Of a stretch of 23,748 nucleotides of DNA, positions 16,039 to 23,602 are shown in pieces. The first letter of the stretch is position 1. Each line of letters opens with the position of its first letter. Source of the DNA: JAAUQA01 sp036351435 (GTDB lineage: Bacteria; Pseudomonadota; Gammaproteobacteria; Competibacterales; Competibacteraceae); assembly GCA_036351435.1 (NCBI GenBank), contig JAZBPA010000126.1, positions 1-23,748 of the forward strand. Reading direction: 5' to 3'. Under the pieces are notes generated by a model. The model did no database searches and was not told the DNA's origin. It saw only the letters and a program-made list of their open reading frames with translations. A program made the position numbers and the translations under genes.

Positions 16039-16053
16039 TAGACGGTCGGTCTA
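16039..16053 (+). promoter_or_regulatory. TetR-type operator candidate upstream of the AcuI-like gene
   Basis: TAGAC (16039-16043) and GTCTA (16049-16053) form an inverted repeat around GGTCG. The full 15-mer TAGACGGTCGGTCTA resembles operators bound by TetR-family repressors such as NemR (TAGAC...GTCTA). It lies 25 bases upstream of the start codon, next to an AT-rich stretch that could hold the promoter. No TetR gene is in the window. Confidence 0.45.
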
Positions 16054-16078
16054 ATTAAACTTGAGGAGTAGGTTACTT

Positions 16079-17062
16079 ATGTTCAAAGGTATTTTGATTG
16101 AGAAAGACGACGCAGGCTATCGGGCAGCGCTGAAGGAAATTGATGAAACACAACTGCCTGAGGGCGATGTCACATTACGCGTGAGTCATTCAACCCTCAA
16201 TTACAAAGATGGTCTAGCCATCACCGGCAAGGGGCCAGTGGTTCGCAAGTTTCCAATGATCCCCGGGGTTGATTTGGTCGGCAGCGTTGAGGAGAGCAGC
16301 CACCCCGACTACCAGGTTGGCGACAGCGTGGTGCTCAATGGTTGGGGTGTAGGAGAAGTCCACTGGGGCGGCCTGGCTCAGAAGGCCCGCCTCAAGGGTG
16401 AATGGCTGGTACCACTGCCACAGCAGTTTACGCCGTTACAGGCAATGGCTATCGGGACAGCAGGCTACACCGCGATGTTATGCGTGCTCGCGCTGGAACA
16501 TCATGGTGTGACCCCGGACAAGGGTGAAATCCTGGTCACCGGCGCAGCCGGCGGTGTCGGTAGTGTCGCTGTGGCGGTGCTGTCCAAATTGGGCTACACC
16601 GTGGTGGGAGTGAGCGGTCGACCGGAGGAGAGTGATTACGTTAAAAATCTGGGTGCCACTGAGGTGCTCGACCGATCGGCTTTCTCCTCTCAGGGTAAGC
16701 CCCTGGCCCGGGAACGCTGGGCAGGTGCGGTCGATGTCGTCGGCAGCCATACTCTGGCCAATGTGTGTGCGACCACTAAATACCGTGGTGTGGTGACTGC
16801 CTGCGGACTCGCCGGCGGTATGGATTTTCCAGCGACCGTCGCGCCGTTCATCCTGCGTGGAGTAACCCTCGCTGGCATTGATAGCGTCATGTGCCCACGC
16901 CCGGATCGACTCGTTGCCTGGCAACGCCTGGGAACTGACCTGGATATTTCTAAACTGAGTCTGATCACCAATGAAATCGGTCTCGCCGAGGCCGTCCCTA
17001 TGGCCAGCAAACTAATGGACGGTCAAGTACGTGGGCGGGTCGTAGTCGATGTGAATGCGTAA
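16079..17062 (+). CDS. acuI: Acrylyl-CoA reductase-type oxidoreductase, AcuI/YhdH family
   Basis: A medium-chain dehydrogenase/reductase of the zinc-free YhdH/AcuI group, 327 residues. AcuI reduces acrylyl-CoA to propionyl-CoA with NADPH and protects against toxic acrylate; E. coli YhdH is a close relative. Visible blocks are TLNYKDGLAITGKGPVVRKFPMIPGVDLVG (39-68), NGWGVGEVHWGG, the nucleotide-binding loop VTGAAGGVGS (153-162), and FILRGVTLAGIDSVMCP late in the chain. The ATG at 16079 follows a strong GAGGAGTAGG site; the earlier in-frame start at 16061 would cover that site. Likely controlled through the operator-like repeat just upstream. The gene stands alone between larger gaps. Confidence 0.87.
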   Translation: MFKGILIEKDDAGYRAALKEIDETQLPEGDVTLRVSHSTLNYKDGLAITGKGPVVRKFPMIPGVDLVGSVEESSHPDYQVGDSVVLNGWGVGEVHWGGLAQKARLKGEWLVPLPQQFTPLQAMAIGTAGYTAMLCVLALEHHGVTPDKGEILVTGAAGGVGSVAVAVLSKLGYTVVGVSGRPEESDYVKNLGATEVLDRSAFSSQGKPLARERWAGAVDVVGSHTLANVCATTKYRGVVTACGLAGGMDFPATVAPFILRGVTLAGIDSVMCPRPDRLVAWQRLGTDLDISKLSLITNEIGLAEAVPMASKLMDGQVRGRVVVDVNA

Positions 17063-17107
17063 CGGCTACATATAAATTTTTCGCTACCATCATCCAGATC
17101 TTCGCAA

Positions 17108-17127
17108 GCTGCCCTTACTTGGGCAGC
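17108..17127. other. Hairpin between the AcuI-like and methyltransferase-like genes
   Basis: GCTGCCC (17108-17114) pairs with GGGCAGC (17121-17127) around TTACTT. No T run follows on either strand, so it is not a standard terminator. It may be a weak end signal for the AcuI transcript or a leader structure for the next gene, whose ATG lies 16 bases further on. Confidence 0.4.
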
Positions 17128-17143
17128 ATAACTTAGCGTTAGC

Positions 17144-17608
17144 ATGATGCAGTCACTTGAACTCAAGATTCCTCCACCGATCGTTGCGGCGATAGTGGCA
17201 CTTATCATGTGGGGCGTGTCGCGTTTCCCGCCATCGGTTGAGGTACCGGAGCTGGTACGCCACATTTTGATTTTTGTGCTGGCAGCTACCGGTTTGGGGT
17301 TCGACTTCTCTGGCTTAATCGTCTTTCGACGCGCCAAAACCACTGTGAACCCGATGACCCCGCATTCCGCATCTTCAATGATCACCTCAGGCGTATACAG
17401 AGTGACCCGAAATCCAATGTACGTTGGTCTTTTCTTTTTAATGTGCGCGTGGGCTGTCTATCTAAGCTCGCCGTGGGCGTTTCTCGGCCCAGTCGCGTTT
17501 GCTGTCTACATTGATCGCTTTCAGATCAGGCCAGAGGAAAGGGCGTTGGTTGCGTTATTCGGAGAAGATTTTTTGGCATATAAGGCGAAGGTCCGCCGGT
17601 GGTTGTGA
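17144..17608 (+). CDS. Isoprenylcysteine methyltransferase-like membrane protein
   Basis: 154 residues with about four hydrophobic segments and the signature of the ICMT/phospholipid methyltransferase-like membrane family. Key blocks are ITSGVYRVTRNPMYVGLFFLMCAWAVYL with the Arg-Asn-Pro-Met-Tyr core, and the C-terminal IRPEERALVALFGEDFLAYKAKVRRWL. These form the SAM and substrate pocket in relatives. Bacterial members rarely have a known substrate, since bacteria lack prenylated CaaX proteins. Two adjacent ATG codons (17144, 17147) are possible starts and neither has a clear ribosome binding site. The stop is 16 bases from the convergent MEKHLA gene. Confidence 0.85.
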   Translation: MMQSLELKIPPPIVAAIVALIMWGVSRFPPSVEVPELVRHILIFVLAATGLGFDFSGLIVFRRAKTTVNPMTPHSASSMITSGVYRVTRNPMYVGLFFLMCAWAVYLSSPWAFLGPVAFAVYIDRFQIRPEERALVALFGEDFLAYKAKVRRWL

Positions 17609-17624
17609 AGTTTAAGCCCATCGC

Positions 17625-18101
17625 TTACAGAAATACCCAGCGGTCGAACATAGCGGCTTGACCATAGGGTTGATTCGACGAATCAAGCAGATTCCAGACT
17701 ACGGCGTTTTCAATACGAAACCGTTTACCGCTTTGGGTAATGCGGATACCCTCGTAGCGATCTATAAAGCCATGCGCGGTCACTTGCGCCAACAGGCGGT
17801 CACGTTCTTCTTGTTCCACTGATGCAGCTGATTGACGAGAAGGGAGGCGAGTAAATTCATCCCAGGTCATTTCAAAAAGCGCTAGTGCGCAACGGTTGGC
17901 ATAATTGAAAAACGGCTCTTTTTCGGTGTCATGGGACACCACAACGAAAGGCACATAAAACAGCTGCCGCGCCTGTTCTTCCAGCGATTGGGCGTGATTG
18001 ACCAGGGTACGTCTTGTCCAGTGCTGCAAACTGGCTTGAAGACGGACCACGTGATCAGCGAGGAAGCGGTTTGCCGGACTGGGTTCGGGAAAATGGGGCA
18101 T
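17625..18101 (-). CDS. MEKHLA-domain protein
   Basis: The product is about 158 residues and matches the MEKHLA family, a PAS-related sensory-like domain seen in bacteria and at the end of some plant homeodomain proteins. Diagnostic parts are PFFNYANRCALALFEMTWDEFTRLPSRQSA in the middle and FIDRYEGIRITQSGKRFRIENAVVWNLLDSSNQPYGQAAMFDRW at the end. No enzymatic or DNA-binding domain is attached. I use the ATG at 18101; a GTG at 18119 would add six residues, and neither has a clear ribosome binding site. Divergent from the TRIC gene and convergent with the methyltransferase-like gene. The function of stand-alone members is unknown. Confidence 0.83.
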   Translation of the reverse strand: MPHFPEPSPANRFLADHVVRLQASLQHWTRRTLVNHAQSLEEQARQLFYVPFVVVSHDTEKEPFFNYANRCALALFEMTWDEFTRLPSRQSAASVEQEERDRLLAQVTAHGFIDRYEGIRITQSGKRFRIENAVVWNLLDSSNQPYGQAAMFDRWVFL

Positions 18102-18127
18102 GCGCGAAGGGCCGTTCACAGATTAAT

Positions 18128-18149
18128 AATCAGCAAAGATTACCTGATT
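18128..18149. promoter_or_regulatory. Inverted repeat in the divergent MEKHLA/TRIC promoter region
   Basis: AATCAG (18128-18133) and CTGATT (18144-18149) form a six-base inverted repeat with ten-base spacing, inside an AT-rich stretch between two divergent genes. The geometry suits a dimeric regulator. No regulator is identified, and repeats of this size can occur by chance. Confidence 0.25.
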
Positions 18150-18207
18150 AATTGTAGTTTGCTCTAGCACAAGAACAACTGCAGTAAACACGGAGGAAAC
18201 GCCCCTT

Positions 18208-18849
18208 ATGCCCTGGGAAAATATCAACTACATCGTGCAGGTTTCCGGGACGATAGCTTTCGCGGTTACTGCGGTGCTCGCCGTCGCTCCCAAGGGAATC
18301 GACTTATTCGGCGCCTGCGTGATGGGCATCATCACCGCCATCGGCGGCGGCACTATCAGAGACTTAATCTTGGATGTGCCGGTGTTCTGGGCTAACGATC
18401 TGTCCTACATCTGGATTGCCTTCGGCGCGAGCCTCGTTACGTTTTTCGCTCAATCCTTCTTTGCTCAAACCAAGATGTACACGCTGATGGTGTACCTCGA
18501 TGGTCTTGGTGCGGCCCTGTTTGCAACGCAAGCCACCAACAAGGTTTGGCAACTCGATTTCGGGCTACCGCTCGCTCCGATTATTCTGGGCATCATCACC
18601 GCCATCGGTGGCGGTCTGATTCGCGATGTGCTTGCAGGACGGCAAACGCTGTTGATGAACCGAGAAATTTACGCGGTTCCAGTGCTGTTCGGGACCTCGC
18701 TATTCGTCATCCTGCTGGAATTCTTACCGGAGCACGGAACTATCAGCGGAGGCATCTGTTTCGCCCTAATTTTCGCGGTGCGCGCTGCCGCAATTCATTG
18801 GTCACTATCCGTACCCGACTGGTTAATCACCAAACCGACCTCAGAATGA
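18208..18849 (+). CDS. TRIC/YicG-family membrane channel protein (UPF0126)
   Basis: A 213-residue integral membrane protein with about seven helices. It is built from two internal repeats, each carrying the family motif: GIITAIGGGTIRDL (about 40-53) and GIITAIGGGLIRDV (about 130-143). This duplicated glycine motif defines the bacterial TRIC family (glycine-transporter-like domain, UPF0126), whose solved members are trimeric potassium-permeable channels. The native role of bacterial members is uncertain. The start follows GGAGGAAAC at a good distance. 42 bases separate it from the broken amidohydrolase gene downstream. Confidence 0.9.
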   Translation: MPWENINYIVQVSGTIAFAVTAVLAVAPKGIDLFGACVMGIITAIGGGTIRDLILDVPVFWANDLSYIWIAFGASLVTFFAQSFFAQTKMYTLMVYLDGLGAALFATQATNKVWQLDFGLPLAPIILGIITAIGGGLIRDVLAGRQTLLMNREIYAVPVLFGTSLFVILLEFLPEHGTISGGICFALIFAVRAAAIHWSLSVPDWLITKPTSE

Positions 18850-18891
18850 AGCCGTAATAAGCCCCAAACAAATCACCCCTGGAGATAAAAA

Positions 18892-19383
18892 ATGGCTGCA
18901 CAAGATATGCAAAACGAATTGGTAATCAGCAATGGCCGGGTCATCGACCCGGAAACCGGGTTGGATGCCGTGCGCAACGTAGGCATTAATAACGGCAAAA
19001 TCTTCGCAACCACCGACCAGCCAGTCGCAATCAAGGAAACGATTGACGCCATCTGCCTAGTCGGCGCGCCGGGTTTCGTCGACGGACATTCTCACTCCGC
19101 CAACGATGCCTTCGGATTGAAGATGGGAATCCTCGACGGACGCACTACTCAGATGGATCTGGAGGCGGGCGCCTGGCCGGTGGACGTTTGGTATGATCAC
19201 CTTGAGAGGCGGTCCCAGGTCAACTATGGTGCAAGTGTGGGGCACCTCCCGATTCGCGATATCGTATTTAGCAATATAACCATGACAACCGGAAACCTGT
19301 TTCTGGAGATGTGGAAATCCAAGAGCCAGTGGCCAGTTCACCAAGCGTCTCCTGAAGAATTGGAAAAGCATTGTTTACCTTGA
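18892..19383 (+). pseudogene. Truncated D-aminoacylase-like amidohydrolase (N-terminal third)
   Basis: The frame starts properly (GGAGAT ribosome binding site, ATG) with LVISNGRVIDPETGLDAVRNVGINNGKI, typical of the amidohydrolase beta-sandwich. It continues into the first metal motif GFVDGHSHS, then GRTTQMDLEAGAWPVDVWYD and QVNYGASVGH, as in N-acyl-D-amino-acid deacylases. Family members have about 450-550 residues; this stops at 163 with the other metal ligands missing. The last true family text seems to be around SQWPVHQASPEELEKH. After that the frame ends in a TGA, while a different coding frame opens from 19370. A deletion or recombination that joined two genes out of frame explains this best. 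Not functional as a hydrolase. Confidence 0.8.
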
Positions 19384-19648
19384 GGCACTGCCGACTTACA
19401 AAGTTGTGTTACAAATGGTGGGAAGGCAACCCAGTTTCAATGGAGCAGAACTGTGGGAAGAGGAATCGCCGAGATCAGAGATCGTCATAATCGCCGCTCG
19501 TGATGGGTTTGCCCCGGAAGAGTCACAACAACTGTTCGATGGCTGAATTGGCAACGGAGATGAATCGCAATCGCCGATCCTGCGACTGAACCGCCTTCTC
19601 GCAACAGCAAGGCAAGCCAACGAACTAACCGACGAAGAGAACGTGTAA
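19370..19648 (+). pseudogene. Decayed C-terminal gene remnant with in-frame TGA, possibly a CobW-type GTPase tail
   Basis: From 19370 a frame shifted relative to the amidohydrolase reads protein-like text: VYLEALPTYKVVLQMVGRQP, ELWEEESPRSEIVIIAARDGF, then ESQQLFDG. It meets one TGA at 19544-19546, reads on in the same frame as ILRLNRLLATARQANELTDEENV, and stops at TAA 19646-19648. That final TAA overlaps the ATG of the next gene (TAATG), as in a former operon. The strand pattern followed by PRSEIVIIA recalls the C-terminal domain of CobW-type metal GTPases, but this is a weak guess. The upstream part of the gene is missing. Confidence 0.5.
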
Positions 19649-20409
19649 TGAATAACAATGAATGCCGTTTGACCTGGCGCATTTGCATGCTACTGGCCAG
19701 CCTGATAGTAACCCCATTGACAGCCGTGGCCGACGAACAAGGTTGGGAATATGAAGGCGCAGTGTATCTATGGGGCGCTGGCATCGGTGGGACTACAGTT
19801 ACCGGAGATGATATCGATATCTCCTTCAGTGATCTGATCAGCAACCTGGATATGGCGTTCATGGGTGCATTTGTGGCGCGTAAGAACGACTGGGGCTTAT
19901 TCACCGATTTGATTTATCTCAACGTATCGGAAGACATCAAGAGCACCGCCACCATCATTAATCGGCCGGTAAAACTCAAAACCAATGTGGCATTGAAAGG
20001 TTTTATCACCACACTGGGCGGTAGTTATCGGGTTATCAATAACGACACCACAGCACTAAACCTCTTGGCAGGTGCACGCTATCTCAAGCTTGAGACCGAT
20101 CTCAAGTTCGATATTGGTCAGGGTGGACGCAGAGTGAAGGTTTCCGATTCCGGATCAGTTTGGGACGGTGTTGTGGGTGTTCGCGGCCAAACGGATCTCA
20201 ACGAGCAGTGGTATCTGACCTATTACGCGGATGTGGGCGCTGGCGAAAGCGAACTAACGTGGCAGATTTTAGCCGGGGTGAACTATCGGTTCGAGAACGT
20301 CGACGCCGCGTTGGGTTATCGCTATCTCGAGTGGGATTTCGATGATAACGATATCTTCGATGACCTGAATCTCAGCGGTCCTTACCTAGGGGTCAGGTTT
20401 CAGTTCTAG
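19648..20409 (+). CDS. Outer-membrane beta-barrel protein of unknown role
   Basis: 253 residues. A signal peptide is clear: basic start, hydrophobic core LLASLIVTPLTAVA, probable cleavage before DEQGW. The mature part alternates hydrophobic and polar residues, with aromatic girdle positions in strands such as WEYEGAVYLWGAGIGG, WGLFTDLIYLNV, ALNLLAGARYLKL, WYLTYYADVG, ILAGVNYRFENVDAALGYRYLEWDF and a last strand YLGVRFQF. The terminal Phe is the usual signal for outer-membrane insertion. Around eight to ten strands are likely. No ligand can be inferred. The ATG overlaps the stop of the decayed remnant upstream, so transcription may once have come from that gene. 189 bases with no recognisable gene follow. 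Confidence 0.8.
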   Translation: MNNNECRLTWRICMLLASLIVTPLTAVADEQGWEYEGAVYLWGAGIGGTTVTGDDIDISFSDLISNLDMAFMGAFVARKNDWGLFTDLIYLNVSEDIKSTATIINRPVKLKTNVALKGFITTLGGSYRVINNDTTALNLLAGARYLKLETDLKFDIGQGGRRVKVSDSGSVWDGVVGVRGQTDLNEQWYLTYYADVGAGESELTWQILAGVNYRFENVDAALGYRYLEWDFDDNDIFDDLNLSGPYLGVRFQF

Positions 20410-20535
20410 CTGATAAAATCGTGGACGAGACGGGGTTTAGGATTTCTTCGCATCTACCCATCCCACTTGCAAGGCTGGCAGCAGTGGCGGTGTTGAAAGC
20501 GAAGATCGCATAATTTCATTAAAGCGGCATGTAAC

Positions 20536-20552
20536 TATCGACAAGTACGATA
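20536..20552 (+). promoter_or_regulatory. Inverted repeat upstream of the zinc operon
   Basis: TATCG (20536-20540) and CGATA (20548-20552) are separated by seven bases. TCGACA (20538-20543), a five-of-six match to the -35 consensus, overlaps the left arm. The site lies 46 bases before the first gene of the zinc operon, where a Zur site might be expected. It does not fit the usual gammaproteobacterial Zur box (GTTATA..TATAAC) well, so the regulator is open. Confidence 0.3.
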
Positions 20553-20598
20553 CACTAACTGTCATATCTTCCATGCTACCCACTCAAATCATCTAGCA

Positions 20599-20880
20599 AT
20601 GGCGAAACAGGCAGTCATTTTTATGTTGGGCGTGCTGCTCTGGGCAGCCCAGTGCCTGTTTGTCGTTCATGAGTTTGAGCATCTTGCCGCGCACGACGAG
20701 CAGGAAATCTGCGAACTCTGCCTGGTGGCCACAGGCCTGGACCAACCAGTCGCCGTGGCGCATTCACACGCCATGCGATTCGATATTGCTTTCCTTCCCA
20801 ACTTTTACCATTCAAATGCCCAGTTTGAAACGTATCTCGCTGTTCAAGCGCGTGGTCCCCCTAGCGGCTCAATCGGCTAA
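20599..20880 (+). CDS. Small His/Cys-rich membrane or exported protein at the head of the zinc operon
   Basis: 93 residues. The N-terminal hydrophobic segment (about 5-22) is a signal peptide or anchor. It is followed by a compact run of possible metal ligands: His24, His28 and His32, Cys38-x-x-Cys41, His55 and His57. Small proteins of this design (H..EH...CxxC) are found beside zinc or copper uptake genes and recall DUF2946-like proteins, but I cannot assign a named family. It lies 100 bases before zrgA on the same strand, so a role in zinc binding or delivery at the envelope is inferred. No clear ribosome binding site is seen before the ATG. Confidence 0.65.
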   Translation: MAKQAVIFMLGVLLWAAQCLFVVHEFEHLAAHDEQEICELCLVATGLDQPVAVAHSHAMRFDIAFLPNFYHSNAQFETYLAVQARGPPSGSIG

Positions 20881-20934
20881 TTTAGGTTCCTTTCAGGACC
20901 CATCCCAGTTCCGTTGATTCCCGCCATCGTTGCG

Positions 20935-20950
20935 TCCGCTCGCGAGCGGA
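20935..20950. other. Perfect 16-bp palindrome in the zrgA leader
   Basis: TCCGCTCGCGAGCGGA reads the same on both strands. It lies 30 bases upstream of the zrgA start, in the gap after the small His/Cys gene. In RNA it would make a short G:C-rich stem with a tight loop. No T run follows. It could mark RNA processing, partial termination or a protein site. Confidence 0.4.
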
Positions 20951-20980
20951 GCGCGGTGCGTATTGCCGCAGGAGTAAATC

Positions 20981-21607
20981 ATGCGTACAGGTTTTTCCGT
21001 TTTAGTGGGCACGTTCGGCGTGCTAGCAAGCTTCGCCGTGAGTGCCGATCACCACGGATCACACACCCAGAAAGCCCATGTTCACGGCCTCGCCCACTTG
21101 AATGTGGTGTTCGAAGAGAATCAGCTCCACCTCGAACTCATTACCCCAGCCATGAATATCGTTGGATTCGAGCACAAGCCGACCAATGCTGAACAAGAAA
21201 AATTAGTTAAGGACGCTCTGGCCCTGTTACAGGATGCCGAGCAGATGTTTGATTGGTCAGCTGAAGCTGGCTGCGAGTCTGCGTCAGCCGACGTTGAGAC
21301 CGTCATGATGGATGATGAACACCATGAGCATGACGACGAGGGTCATGATCAGCACGGGGAGCATGGGGAACACGATAAGCATGAACATGATGAGCATGCC
21401 AAGCATAGCGATCATGACGAAGAAGTGCATTCCGAATTTCATGCGACCTATGTATTGCAATGTAAGGAGCCGACGTCCCTGGAGTTCTTGGATGTGCGCC
21501 TGTTCCAACTGTTTCCCGGCAAAGAGGAGATTGAGGTGCAGCTAGTCGGACCAAAAGGTCAAACCGCGCTTGAATTGGATCCCGAAAACATCCGTATCGC
21601 GTTCTAA
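20981..21607 (+). CDS. zrgA: Periplasmic zinc-binding protein ZrgA (DUF2796)
   Basis: 208 residues with a signal peptide (cleavage likely after AVSA, residue 22). The mature protein opens with HHGSH and the family motif AHVHGLAHLNVVFE (32-45). It carries a striking His/Asp/Glu-rich insert at about 114-154, followed by HATYVLQCKEPTSLEFLDVRLFQLFPGKEEIEVQLVGPKGQ and a closing ENIRIAF. This matches DUF2796, the ZrgA zinc-uptake protein of the Vibrio zrgABCDE system. The His cluster should bind zinc in the periplasm and hand it to the transporter encoded next. The ribosome binding site GCAGGAG precedes the ATG. The stop lies one base before the zrgB ATG. Confidence 0.88.
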   Translation: MRTGFSVLVGTFGVLASFAVSADHHGSHTQKAHVHGLAHLNVVFEENQLHLELITPAMNIVGFEHKPTNAEQEKLVKDALALLQDAEQMFDWSAEAGCESASADVETVMMDDEHHEHDDEGHDQHGEHGEHDKHEHDEHAKHSDHDEEVHSEFHATYVLQCKEPTSLEFLDVRLFQLFPGKEEIEVQLVGPKGQTALELDPENIRIAF

Positions 21608-21608
21608 C

Positions 21609-22328
21609 ATGGCCTCGTCAAACCCGCTCATCCGGCTGGAATCAGTTAAGTTTCGCTGGCGCGAACAGGACAACGCCATCCTCGATATACCGACTTTCGA
21701 GGTCGATCCGGGCGAGCGGGTTTTCATCCGGGGGGCTTCGGGTTCCGGAAAAACCACTCTGCTGAGCTTGATTGGTGGCGTTATCACCCCTCAGCAGGGA
21801 ACGGTCGGTATTCTCGGCACAGCTGTCAATCACTTGCAAAGCGCTCAACGGGATGCTTTCCGTGCTGCGCATATCGGCTTCATCTTCCAGATGTTTAATT
21901 TGATTCCTTATTTGTCACTGCTGGAGAACGTGGTATTGCCGTGCCGATTTTCCCGCACCCGCCGGAATAGGGCGCTGACCCGTTCCAGAACCCTAGAAGC
22001 GGAAGCGAATCGCTTGCTGGCCCATTTGGGCTTGGCGGTCGATTCATTGCCGGGACGAACCGTAACGGAACTCAGCGTGGGTCAGCAACAACGGGTAGCA
22101 GCGGCGCGGGCGCTGATCGGCAATCCAGAATTAATCATCGCTGATGAACCGACTTCCGCGTTGGATAGCGATATTCGCCGTACGTTTTTGGAACTGCTGT
22201 TCAAAGAAGCCGAGGCGGTTGGTGCCACCCTGCTGTTCGTCAGTCACGATGCGTCACTGCAACCTTTGTTCGATCGTTCCCTAGCGCTGGCTGACGTTAA
22301 TCGCGCTGCATTAAAAAGCGGAACATAA
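21609..22328 (+). CDS. zrgB: ABC transporter ATPase of the zinc uptake system (MacB/LolD-like)
   Basis: 239 residues. Walker A is GASGSGKT (42-49), the Q-loop is FIFQMFNLIPYLSLLENVVLP, the signature is LSVGQQQRV (about 155-163, a variant of LSGGQ), Walker B with D-loop is LIIADEPTSALD (about 175-186), and the switch His is in FVSHD. The type is that of MacB, LolD and FtsE ATPases, not of ZnuC. The start at 21609 is one base after the zrgA stop, which implies coupling; an upstream in-frame start at 21570 lies inside zrgA. It pairs with the FtsX-like permease encoded three bases downstream. Confidence 0.88.
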   Translation: MASSNPLIRLESVKFRWREQDNAILDIPTFEVDPGERVFIRGASGSGKTTLLSLIGGVITPQQGTVGILGTAVNHLQSAQRDAFRAAHIGFIFQMFNLIPYLSLLENVVLPCRFSRTRRNRALTRSRTLEAEANRLLAHLGLAVDSLPGRTVTELSVGQQQRVAAARALIGNPELIIADEPTSALDSDIRRTFLELLFKEAEAVGATLLFVSHDASLQPLFDRSLALADVNRAALKSGT

Positions 22329-22331
22329 CCC

Positions 22332-23591
22332 ATGGCGATTATCTCACTGGCTATCCGCAGCCTGATTAACCGCCGCTTCACCGCGTTGCTGACCGTTCTG
22401 GCGATTGCCATGAGCGTGACGCTGCTGCTCGGCGTGGAACAGATTCGCCGCGAGGCCAAAACCAGCTTCGCTAATACGATTTCGGGTACCGACCTGATCG
22501 TTGGCGCCCGTAGCGGCGCGATTCAATTACTGCTGTATTCGGTGTTTCGGATCGGCAACGCCACTAATAACATTGCCTGGGACAGCTACCAGGAACTGGC
22601 AGCCAATCCGAAAGTGAGCTGGACCATTCCGTTGTCGTTGGGCGATTCGCATCGCGGGTTCAGGGTATTGGGCACCAACGGCGATTATTTCGAGCATTTT
22701 CGCTACGCTCGCAACCGGCAGCTGACATTGGCAGCCGGTCGGCCGTTCACCGGTCTTTTTGAAGCAGTTCTCGGCTCCGAAGTCGCGGAAACGCTCGGTT
22801 ACACGCTAGATCAGGACATTGTTGTCGCCCATGGCGTTGGTGCGGTCGGCTTATCCCGACACGACGACAAACCGTTCCGGGTGGTGGGCATTCTGGCCAA
22901 AACCGGTACCCCGGTGGATCGTACCGTGCATGTCAGCCTGGAAAGCATCGAAGCCATTCATGTCGATTGGCAAGGCGGCGCACGTATTCCAGGCATGGCA
23001 ATCAGCGCCGAGCAAGTCCAGCAAATGGCGTTGACGCCCAAAACAATCACTGCCTTTATGGTGGGGTTGCATTCAAAAATCAGCACGTTTAGCGTGCAGC
23101 GCGCCATCAACGAGTATCGTGGCGAACCGCTATTGGCGATATTACCCGGAGTTGCGCTACAGGAACTGTGGGACTTGATGAGCGTAGCGGAACAGGCGCT
23201 GCTGGCTATTTCGGTATTCGTCGTCATCACCGGATTGATCGGTATGTTGACGGTCATCCTGGCCAGCTTGAACGAGAGGCGGCGAGAAATGGCCATCCTG
23301 CGTTCGGTTGGCGCCAGACCTGCGCATATTTTCGGGTTGTTGATGACTGAAGCCGGGTTGTTGGCATCGGCTGGCGTGCTGTTGGGTGTCGTGCTGCTGT
23401 ATGCACTGCTGATAATCGTTCGCCCGTTGGTCGAAACGCACACGGGTCTGTTTATCGCGATTGAAATGCTTTCGGCGCGCGACATGACTATTCTAGGCTT
23501 GATTGTCACCATTGGTTTTCTAATCGGCATTATCCCGGCCATTCGCGCCTATCGGTATTCACTGGCTGATGGCATGACTCTTCGTCTTTGA
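22332..23591 (+). CDS. zrgC: MacB/FtsX-type permease of the zinc uptake system
   Basis: 419 residues with the type VII ABC layout: one N-terminal helix (about 18-35) with SLAIRSLINRRFTALLTVLAIAMSVTLLLGVE, a large periplasmic domain of about 240 residues, and three C-terminal helices (roughly 290-315, 335-360, 380-405). The cytoplasmic loop NERRREMAILRSVGARPAHIFGLLMTEAGLL is the hallmark of FtsX/MacB permeases. Such proteins usually act by mechanotransmission and not by forming a pore, so how they help zinc uptake is not obvious. The operon order matches zrgC of Vibrio. Starts three bases after zrgB; zrgD follows after 11 bases. Confidence 0.88.
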   Translation: MAIISLAIRSLINRRFTALLTVLAIAMSVTLLLGVEQIRREAKTSFANTISGTDLIVGARSGAIQLLLYSVFRIGNATNNIAWDSYQELAANPKVSWTIPLSLGDSHRGFRVLGTNGDYFEHFRYARNRQLTLAAGRPFTGLFEAVLGSEVAETLGYTLDQDIVVAHGVGAVGLSRHDDKPFRVVGILAKTGTPVDRTVHVSLESIEAIHVDWQGGARIPGMAISAEQVQQMALTPKTITAFMVGLHSKISTFSVQRAINEYRGEPLLAILPGVALQELWDLMSVAEQALLAISVFVVITGLIGMLTVILASLNERRREMAILRSVGARPAHIFGLLMTEAGLLASAGVLLGVVLLYALLIIVRPLVETHTGLFIAIEMLSARDMTILGLIVTIGFLIGIIPAIRAYRYSLADGMTLRL

Positions 23592-23602
23592 GGATTAAAT
23601 CC

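Noticed and set aside
17108..17127. Rho-independent terminator after the AcuI-like gene
   Set aside because: The stem is good, but neither side has a T run.
17136..17143. GCGTTAGC as an attC core before the methyltransferase-like gene
   Set aside because: The core reads GTTAGCA, which breaks the consensus, and no inverse core is found upstream.
21284..21554. Met/His-rich minus-strand frames opposite zrgA
   Set aside because: They mirror the CAT/GAC-rich His-Asp region of zrgA and have no independent support.
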